Assembly: GCA_029259995.1 (NCBI GenBank)
Contig: JAJDEC010000671.1
Location: 1 to 7,060, forward strand
Origin: Phycisphaerae bacterium
GTDB taxonomy: Bacteria > Planctomycetota > Phycisphaerae > UBA1845 > UTPLA1
Direction of reading: 5' to 3'
Length of the DNA stretch: 7,060 bases
The notes beneath the pieces were generated by a model. It saw nothing but the letters and a program-made list of their open reading frames with translations, had not been told where the DNA came from and made no database searches. Shown one piece after another: positions 1 through 4,583 of this stretch. The position numbers were made by a program, and so were the translations under genes. How positions within the stretch are numbered: the first letter of the stretch is position 1; each line of letters opens with the position of its first letter.

Positions 1-239
1 ACAACGCGCCCCTTCACGTTGATGCAGAACGCGTAATTCCCCTCTCCCGGCGAAAGCGTGGTGACGACATTCGTCACGAGATTGTTCAACCATGCGGCGC
101 GATCCGCACCCGTCAGCTCAATCAGGCCACGATCCTCGCGATGCGTGAATCCGCCCGTCGCCAGAACTGCCGCATATTCACTTCGAAACGTCTCGTCAAT
201 CAACCCGTCATGCTCCGATGCTGCCCAACGCAGCGTCAT
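1..239 (-). CDS. YgfZ/GcvT-fold folate-binding protein, N-terminal part (runs off left edge)
   Basis: Only the first 79 complete codons lie in the window; the 3' end is cut off. It begins with ATG at 239-237, overlapping the TGA of the upstream methyltransferase gene in an ATGA junction. This start has no clear Shine-Dalgarno, so translational coupling is likely. The segment around residues 38-58, reading GLIELTGADRAAWLNNLVTN, followed by a PG..NYAFCINVKGRV stretch at residues 64-79, matches the start of the YgfZ/GcvT fold: a strand, a TG-D helix ending in VTN, then a KGR turn. The KGR favours YgfZ (iron-sulfur and tRNA-modification related, tetrahydrofolate-binding) over glycine-cleavage GcvT. 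The diagnostic YgfZ motif with its conserved Cys lies further downstream and cannot be seen, so the subfamily is not certain. It is the last visible member of the coaX operon. Confidence 0.8.
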   Translation of the reverse strand, partial: MTLRWAASEHDGLIDETFRSEYAAVLATGGFTHREDRGLIELTGADRAAWLNNLVTNVVTTLSPGEGNYAFCINVKGRV

Positions 240-1246
240 CTGATTTTGACCAGCACCGATCGCGCGTAATCCGGATCGCCCTGAAAATCGCCGGGCAGCG
301 CCGTCCACTCGATGTTCTGGATCTTCCGCTGCGCCGTTGCCGAATGAAACGCCGCCTCAACCACCTTGCGGTTCAGTCGCCGATCGTTCGTCGCGAACAA
401 GATCGTCCCGCCGGGCCGCAGTCGATCGACCGCGCCGACGAGGACGTCGTCAATCTGATCCGCCAGTACAAAGACGCCCTTCGGCTTCTTGATCCGTGCG
501 AACGTCGGCGGATCAATCACGATCAGATCGTAGTCGCGTTCCTGCCGCCTGGCCCGCTCGTAGAATTTCATTGCGTCGTCCCGAATGAACCGATGCCCCT
601 CAGCATCCAGTTCGTTCGCCGCGAAATTCCGCCGACCCCATTCGAGATATCTCGCCGACAGATCGACGCTCGTCACTTCCTCGGCGCCGCCGCTCAATGC
701 CGCGATGGAGAAGCCGCACGTGTAGGCAAACAGATTCAGAACGACTTTTCCTTGCGCCATGGATCGAATGCGGGCCCGATTGTCCCGATGCTCAAGGAAG
801 AGCCCCGTCGAGAATCCGTCGTACGGCCGAATGAGAAACGCCATTCCGCCTTCGCGAATCGCAAACTCCTCGTCCGCCGGCGTGCCCAGCCACGGCGTCG
901 CCCCTCGATGCGCATCGTCGGCGTCGCCAGACGCCGATCGATCCCGCACGAACCGCTTCAGGTAAACGGATTCCACGCCGATCGACTCCATCAACGACTC
1001 GATCGCCGCCTTCAGCCGATCCAGCTCGGCGGCCGCACGGCCTTCATGATGCTGGACGACCAGCACACGCTCGAACTTCTCGACGACGATGCCCGACACG
1101 CCGTCCGCCGCGTCATGAACGAGTCGCAACGCCGTCGCATCCCCCGAATCAACCATCGGTCGCCGGCGTTCGATCGCCGCCCGCAATCGCACCATCAGCG
1201 CATCGTCCTTCAATAACTCAACCTGCTCGTCTTCACGCGATCTCAA
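236..1246 (-). CDS. RlmI/RlmK-type class I SAM-dependent RNA methyltransferase
   Basis: The product is 336 residues if it starts at a TTG. That start overlaps the stop of the MnmE-like gene (TTGA at 1246-1243) and has a GGAG about six bases upstream, which decides it over the ATG at codon 18. Residues 38-66 resemble the small domain that precedes the catalytic domain in RlmI-like proteins. The catalytic Rossmann fold shows TGLFLEHRDNR at 147-157, motif I VLNLFAYTCGFS at 169-180, an acidic VDLS at 194-197 and the DPPTF motif at 245-249, all typical of 23S rRNA methyltransferases of the RlmI/RlmK group. The expected role is base methylation of 23S rRNA using S-adenosylmethionine in the cytoplasm. 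The N-terminal PUA domain of E. coli RlmI is absent. The target base and atom cannot be inferred: RlmI makes m5C and RlmK m7G, and the DPPTF and EHRDNR wording lean to RlmK. Confidence 0.88.
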   Translation of the reverse strand: MRSREDEQVELLKDDALMVRLRAAIERRRPMVDSGDATALRLVHDAADGVSGIVVEKFERVLVVQHHEGRAAAELDRLKAAIESLMESIGVESVYLKRFVRDRSASGDADDAHRGATPWLGTPADEEFAIREGGMAFLIRPYDGFSTGLFLEHRDNRARIRSMAQGKVVLNLFAYTCGFSIAALSGGAEEVTSVDLSARYLEWGRRNFAANELDAEGHRFIRDDAMKFYERARRQERDYDLIVIDPPTFARIKKPKGVFVLADQIDDVLVGAVDRLRPGGTILFATNDRRLNRKVVEAAFHSATAQRKIQNIEWTALPGDFQGDPDYARSVLVKIR

Positions 1247-2355
1247 GTAGCACTCCGTTCCGACAATGTCTCGGCCCGACCGTCCAGATGCCCGGGAAGA
1301 AACCCGGTCGCCAATTTCCTGTCCAACAGCCCGAACCCGAGAATCTCGCCGATTCGATGCTCAAGCTGATCTACGCCGCTGCCCGACAAAGCGGAAATCC
1401 CAATCTGACCCGCGGTTGCGCCCGCGTCCATACCGCCAATGACGGCGTCCATTTTGTTCGCGACAACCAGTTTCGGCGTCCGATCACCAACCGCGGCGGT
1501 CGCGTCCGCAATCGACGCGATCCGGATCGATTCCGAATCACGTCCATCGACGATCACCAGAACCAGATCGCTCGAACGCGCCTGCGCACTCCCTCGTCGA
1601 ATCGCCTCGACCTCGATTTCGCAGGTCGTCGAGCGAATACCCGCCGTGTCCGTCAACGTCACCGGCCATCCGTCGATCATCGCCGTCTCGTCGATCCAAT
1701 CACGCGTCGTCCCTGCCTCGTCCGACACGATGACGCGTCCATGTCCGATCAGCCGATTCGCCAGCGTGCTCTTACCCGCGTTCGGCGGCCCCACCAGCGC
1801 GATTCGGATTCCACGAACCATTCGAATCCCCGCCTGGCTCCTCGTTTGAAACGCCGCGCGATCCGCATCCGTGCGCCGTGACTCGCCGTTCGCCCAGTAA
1901 GTTGGCAATAATCGCCCCTGCGCCAACAACCACAAGGCAAGCTTCCGCGAACCCGCCCGGATCAGGGCTTTCTCCACGTCGCGCTGCAATGGATCGCGCA
2001 CGCCGAATCGATCCTCGAAATCGCATTCTGCAAGTCGTGTCGCCCCGCGGCGCTCCAGCGCCTCCACGACACGCTGAACGACTCGCATTCCGCCGTGTGT
2101 ACAGATTTCAATCCGATGACCATCGCGTATGGCGAACGTCGTCACGATCGCTTCATCAAGGATGATGCCTGCGTCACGGAGTCGAACCAGCCGAGGCGCA
2201 TCCTTCGCCATTCGCCCCGCGTCGCCGCCGCCTCGCAATTCGATCAGCGATGAGACAATTCGGGCCGGATCCGCGCCCGCCACACCGACTACCGCGATCG
2301 CCCCGGGCGCTCGAGGCGTCAACACGGCCGCAAACGTTGGGGCATTGGCGCTCAC
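1243..2355 (-). CDS. Truncated MnmE (TrmE)-like GTPase lacking the C-terminal Cys domain
   Basis: I start the gene at GTG 2355-2353, which overlaps the coaX stop (GTGA), giving 370 residues. The open frame extends 31 codons further up, but only into coaX and without family similarity. Residues 8-110 resemble the TrmE N-terminal folate-binding domain (APTFAAVLTPRAPGAIAVVG at 6-25, HGG at 87-89). The GTPase domain is complete: P-loop GPPNAGKST 189-197 with the Asn that binds potassium in MnmE, G2 EAGTTRD 213-219, G3 DTAG 236-239, a Glu at 248 aligning with E. coli catalytic Glu282, NKMD 300-303 and SALSG 321-325. The helical segment before the GTPase domain is shorter than in E. coli, and the protein stops soon after the GTPase domain, so the distal helices and terminal C-x-G-K motif of a roughly 450-residue MnmE are missing. 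It may be a paralogue or a divergent MnmE. Wobble-uridine modification cannot be assumed. It is flanked by coaX and an RNA methyltransferase gene. Confidence 0.85.
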   Translation of the reverse strand: MSANAPTFAAVLTPRAPGAIAVVGVAGADPARIVSSLIELRGGGDAGRMAKDAPRLVRLRDAGIILDEAIVTTFAIRDGHRIEICTHGGMRVVQRVVEALERRGATRLAECDFEDRFGVRDPLQRDVEKALIRAGSRKLALWLLAQGRLLPTYWANGESRRTDADRAAFQTRSQAGIRMVRGIRIALVGPPNAGKSTLANRLIGHGRVIVSDEAGTTRDWIDETAMIDGWPVTLTDTAGIRSTTCEIEVEAIRRGSAQARSSDLVLVIVDGRDSESIRIASIADATAAVGDRTPKLVVANKMDAVIGGMDAGATAGQIGISALSGSGVDQLEHRIGEILGFGLLDRKLATGFLPGHLDGRAETLSERSAT

Positions 2356-3158
2356 GTTGCGTCGCGGAAAGCTGAGAAGTGCCGTTTGTGCGCAATCGCA
2401 ATCCCGCGAATACACAAATCCGGAACGATATGATCGATGAACTCGCATTCCGAGCGAATCAACTCGGCGTCGTCGCCCGTCGTCACAAGGTCAGGCCAAC
2501 GACCGAGTGCGTCGGCATATCGCTCAACGATTTCGCGAACTGCGCCGACAACGCCGAAAACGACGCCGTTTCGTATCGCGGAAGCCGTGTCTGTCCCGAA
2601 AACACTCGTCGGTCTTTCGATCGTCACGTCTGGCAATGGCGCGATGACCGACCCGAGCGATTTCGCCTGAAGCCGCATCCCGGGGAGGATCGACCCGCCC
2701 ATGAACGCCCCCTCGTCATTCACGCAATCGATCGTGATCGCCGTCCCGAAACTTGCGACAACACACGCATGCCCCAATGTCTCGTACGCCGCGGCCGCAG
2801 CGCAAACGCGATCCAGGCCGACAAGGTCCGGTTCTTCCAACGCCAGCGACAGCGGTCGATGCAATTCCGATCCGACGACACGCAGCGGCTCGCCGATGAT
2901 CTTCGGAATTCGATCGCGAAGCCTGTCCATTTCGACTGGATCGACGGAGGCCGCCGCCGCCGCCCGCATCCGATCCTGCGGCAGTGCGGCCCAACCTTCC
3001 TCAGCCGCCTTCTCGATCCCGTCCAGGTCATCAAGATCGAAGCGGAAATTCGTGTAAACACGATCCGCCACGCTCGTCGCCACCGAGACGTGAGACTGAC
3101 CGACTTCGAGTATCAGCAGCGCCGCATTTGCGCGAGGGTCATCAAGAGCGTCCAACAT
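2352..3158 (-). CDS. coaX: Type III pantothenate kinase (CoaX) with altered motifs
   Basis: This 268-residue protein has the length and layout of type III pantothenate kinases, which phosphorylate pantothenate with ATP in the first step of coenzyme A synthesis in the cytoplasm. Family features are GLDR at 114-117 (Asp116 would be the catalytic base), FGTAITID at 137-144, GGSILPGMRLQ at 154-164, FGTDTASAIRNG at 187-198, TGDD at 227-230 and PDLCIRGIA at 246-254. Two normally strict positions differ. The N-terminal phosphate-binding D-x-G-N-T/S reads EVGQS at 18-22, and the D-F-G-T-A aspartate is Ser136. The ATG start is supported by a GGAG five to six bases upstream. It heads the operon, with a TATAAT about 60 bases upstream, and its stop overlaps the next gene's GTG. 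Activity is uncertain because of the changed residues; a non-kinase descendant of CoaX is the alternative. Confidence 0.85.
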   Translation of the reverse strand: MLDALDDPRANAALLILEVGQSHVSVATSVADRVYTNFRFDLDDLDGIEKAAEEGWAALPQDRMRAAAAASVDPVEMDRLRDRIPKIIGEPLRVVGSELHRPLSLALEEPDLVGLDRVCAAAAAYETLGHACVVASFGTAITIDCVNDEGAFMGGSILPGMRLQAKSLGSVIAPLPDVTIERPTSVFGTDTASAIRNGVVFGVVGAVREIVERYADALGRWPDLVTTGDDAELIRSECEFIDHIVPDLCIRGIAIAHKRHFSAFRDAT

Positions 3159-3220
3159 CGTGCTCCATTACCGGACACATCCAGGTGCGGGCGAACATCG
3201 GCCCGCGATTACCGAGACGG

Positions 3221-3226
3221 ATTATA
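3221..3226 (-). promoter_or_regulatory. Probable -10 box of the coaX operon promoter
   Basis: The minus strand reads exactly TATAAT here, about 62 bases upstream of the coaX ATG, which would give a 5' leader of roughly 55 bases. The -35 position 17 bases further up (GGGCAG-like) fits the consensus poorly, so this is a -10-only prediction. The core is self-complementary (TTATAA), and the plus strand reads TATAAG, so bidirectional initiation is conceivable. Confidence 0.45.
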
Positions 3227-3392
3227 AGGGATCCGACGATAACTGCCCCTTGTGCCGACGAGTCACGCCAGGGACGTCAGCCCCATTCACTGCCACCACG
3301 AGTATTCCCGGTTCCAGCGCCTGCAAGACGCCGTCAAACGCCGAGAATCAGCCATCAACGGGAATATCCGTACAACTCGCAGGGTTATACAG

Positions 3393-3428
3393 ATGGCGAC
3401 GTACCCATTCGTCGACACGCCATTTTTT
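3393..3428 (+). terminator. Possible intrinsic terminator 1
   Basis: ATGGCG at 3393-3398 is complementary to CGCCAT at 3418-3423. Inside it, ACG at 3399-3401 can pair with CGT at 3410-3412, leaving a short bulge; a CGACG/CGTCG register is an alternative. A run of six T follows directly (3423-3428). This is the layout of a rho-independent terminator on the plus strand, although the stem is short and bulged. No T-run follows on the minus strand. Confidence 0.42.
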
Positions 3429-3446
3429 CGCCCTCTTCTTCCCAAG

Positions 3447-3469
3447 CGAGCAGAATCTCCTTCTGCTCG
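3447..3469 (+). repeat. Perfect 9-bp inverted repeat (hairpin)
   Basis: CGAGCAGAA at 3447-3455 and TTCTGCTCG at 3461-3469 are exact reverse complements separated by five bases (TCTCC). There is no T-run on either side, so it is not itself a terminator in either direction. It sits between the two terminator-like hairpins and could be part of a structured RNA. Confidence 0.75.
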
Positions 3470-3476
3470 GACCGTT

Positions 3477-3514
3477 GACCGTCCCGCTTACCCGGCGGGG
3501 CGGTCCTTTATTTT
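3477..3514 (+). terminator. Intrinsic (rho-independent) terminator 2
   Basis: GACCGTCCCGC at 3477-3487 pairs with GCGGGGCGGTC at 3495-3505: eleven pairs, one of them G-U, with a seven-base loop. It is followed by CTTTATTTT (3506-3514). A GC-rich stem plus T-tract is strong evidence for termination on the plus strand. A second possible left arm, GGACCG at 3469-3474, could compete for CGGTCC at 3501-3506. What it terminates is unknown, since no plus-strand gene is recognised upstream. It insulates idi from transcription entering from the left. Confidence 0.68.
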
Positions 3515-3697
3515 GGGGTGCAATGCGCTGACTGGCACAATCGGTTTCGCCATCCAGTTGTCCCTTCGATATGCAGTTCGCGTTCAACGATGACGCACTC
3601 GTTCCGCACCCCAGTCCACGGAAGAGTCACGCCATCCGCCCCACCGCTGAAAAGTCGACAGCACACGTCAATTCGATGTACAACCCGGAATTGAATC

Positions 3698-4216
3698 ATG
3701 GCAACCGAACACGTCATCCTCGTCGACGAAGCCGACCACGAGATCGGACATGCTGAAAAACTAGCCGTCCATGAACACGGCGGGCGCCTGCATCGAGCCT
3801 TCTCCATCTTCGTTTTCGATCACTCGAATCGTCTGCTCCTCCAGAAACGCGCCGACTGCAAATACCACTTCGCCGGCCTCTGGTCGAATACCTGTTGCGG
3901 CCATCCGCGTCCCGATGAAACGGTTCTTTCCGCGGCCGCTCGCCGACTTCGCGAGGAATTCGGATTCACCGTTTCTTTGAATCGGGCCGCCCAGCTCGTC
4001 TATCGCGCCGAAGATCCGGCGTCCGGACTGACCGAACACGAGTACCTCCATGTGCTGAGTGCCCGATTTGACGCCGCGCCCTGCCCCGATCCGAATGAGA
4101 TCTCGGATCACAAATGGGCGACATTGGATGAGATCCATCGCGAACTGAATGCGACCCCCGATCGCTTCACGCCCTGGTTCCCAATCGCATTGGCGGCCGT
4201 TGATCGCAACGATTGA
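3698..4216 (+). CDS. idi: Isopentenyl-diphosphate delta-isomerase, type I
   Basis: This 172-residue cytoplasmic enzyme interconverts isopentenyl and dimethylallyl diphosphate, balancing the precursors for isoprenoid synthesis. It aligns along its length with E. coli Idi, starting with the near-identical TEHVIL (residues 3-8). The metal-binding histidines are His25, His32 and His69, and the catalytic Cys67 lies in SNTCCGHP (63-70). The Nudix-like helix RRLREEFG (82-89) contains Glu87, and the E-x-E pair is Glu113/Glu115 in TEHEY. All residues needed for catalysis are present. The ATG is preceded by GGA eight bases away, a modest ribosome-binding site. The gene appears to stand alone: terminator-like hairpins lie upstream and a gap of about 370 bases follows. 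Bacteria with the MEP pathway can live without it, so it probably adjusts the IPP/DMAPP ratio, but no MEP or mevalonate gene is in view. Confidence 0.95.
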   Translation: MATEHVILVDEADHEIGHAEKLAVHEHGGRLHRAFSIFVFDHSNRLLLQKRADCKYHFAGLWSNTCCGHPRPDETVLSAAARRLREEFGFTVSLNRAAQLVYRAEDPASGLTEHEYLHVLSARFDAAPCPDPNEISDHKWATLDEIHRELNATPDRFTPWFPIALAAVDRND

Positions 4217-4583
4217 ATTCGCACGCGTCGTCAGTAGAACACGCGAAATACCAGCCGCGCTGCGCGTTAGCCGATCCACACGCATCACGGATTCATGCGG
4301 ATGAATTCGACGAAATCGATCCGATCAACGACGGTTGGCGCCAACTGAGATTGACGCTCCTATTTCGTTGCCTTACGCTTTTTACCGCTCGGCCTGCGAA
4401 TCGACGCGTACGACGCGCCGATAGCGCGCGGCCAGAGACGGTTGTCGCTCCTGCGCCAGGCCGGCCACACGGAAACAGAACTCTTCGGCGGCTCACATCG
4501 TAACGTCCATGAGCGGTCCGACGATCCCATAGATGACTTGGCGAAAACGCATCGCATTCGGCTCGAAAGGAGCACACTTTCAA
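4217..4583. other. Non-coding interval between idi and ppdK
   Basis: These roughly 370 bases contain no protein I recognise. A plus-strand frame of 96 codons begins at a TTG overlapping the idi stop (4213-4503), and minus-strand frames also cross the region, but none has a ribosome-binding site or family resemblance. The visible elements are a hairpin at 4288-4309, a 12-base perfect palindrome at 4334-4345, and the ppdK ribosome-binding site AGGAG at 4568-4572, eleven bases before its ATG. I found no convincing promoter for ppdK. Confidence 0.55.
4288..4309. repeat. Hairpin downstream of idi
   Basis: CGGATTCAT (4288-4296) and ATGAATTCG (4301-4309) form a nine-pair stem with one G-U pair and a four-base GCGG loop. 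It lies about 70 bases after the idi stop. No T-run follows on either strand, so it is better read as a possible mRNA 3'-end structure than as an intrinsic terminator. Confidence 0.5.

Larger units (their letters stand above)
3159..3697. other. Non-coding interval between coaX and idi
   Basis: These roughly 540 bases separate the divergently oriented coaX and idi genes. Short open frames cross the interval on both strands, but none resembles a known protein, and two of the plus-strand frames run straight through the hairpins. What I can support is the coaX ribosome-binding site and -10 box at the left end, and three plus-strand hairpins at 3393-3428, 3447-3469 and 3477-3514. The idi ribosome-binding site (GGA at 3687-3689) lies at the right end. 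I found no convincing sigma-70 promoter for idi in 3515-3690. No tRNA, SRP RNA or other standard RNA signature was recognised. Confidence 0.6.

Noticed and set aside
218..1216. 332-codon plus-strand open frame
   Set aside because: It is antisense to the methyltransferase gene, whose motif I and DPPTF motifs are clear. The plus-strand translation is Arg/Pro-rich without family resemblance.
3303..3366. Inverted repeat TATTCCCG (3303-3310) / CGGGAATA (3359-3366)
   Set aside because: An eight-base match with a 48-base loop is within chance expectation for this interval. Keep it only as a possible stem if a small RNA is shown here.
3386..3391. TATACA as a plus-strand -10 box
   Set aside because: There is no -35 match at 16-18 bases upstream, and it lies only a couple of bases before terminator-like hairpin 1.
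3252..3593. 113-codon plus-strand frame in the coaX-idi interval
   Set aside because: It runs through all three hairpins, including both terminator-like ones, and has no recognisable domain, so it is unlikely to be a gene.
4334..4345. Perfect 12-base palindrome GTTGGCGCCAAC
   Set aside because: About one or two such palindromes are expected by chance in 7 kb. There is no adjacent promoter or regulator gene to support an operator.
4213..4503. 96-codon plus-strand frame starting at a TTG that overlaps the idi stop
   Set aside because: The TTGA junction resembles the operon overlaps elsewhere in the window, but there is no ribosome-binding site, the codon use is not clearly coding, and the product resembles nothing known.
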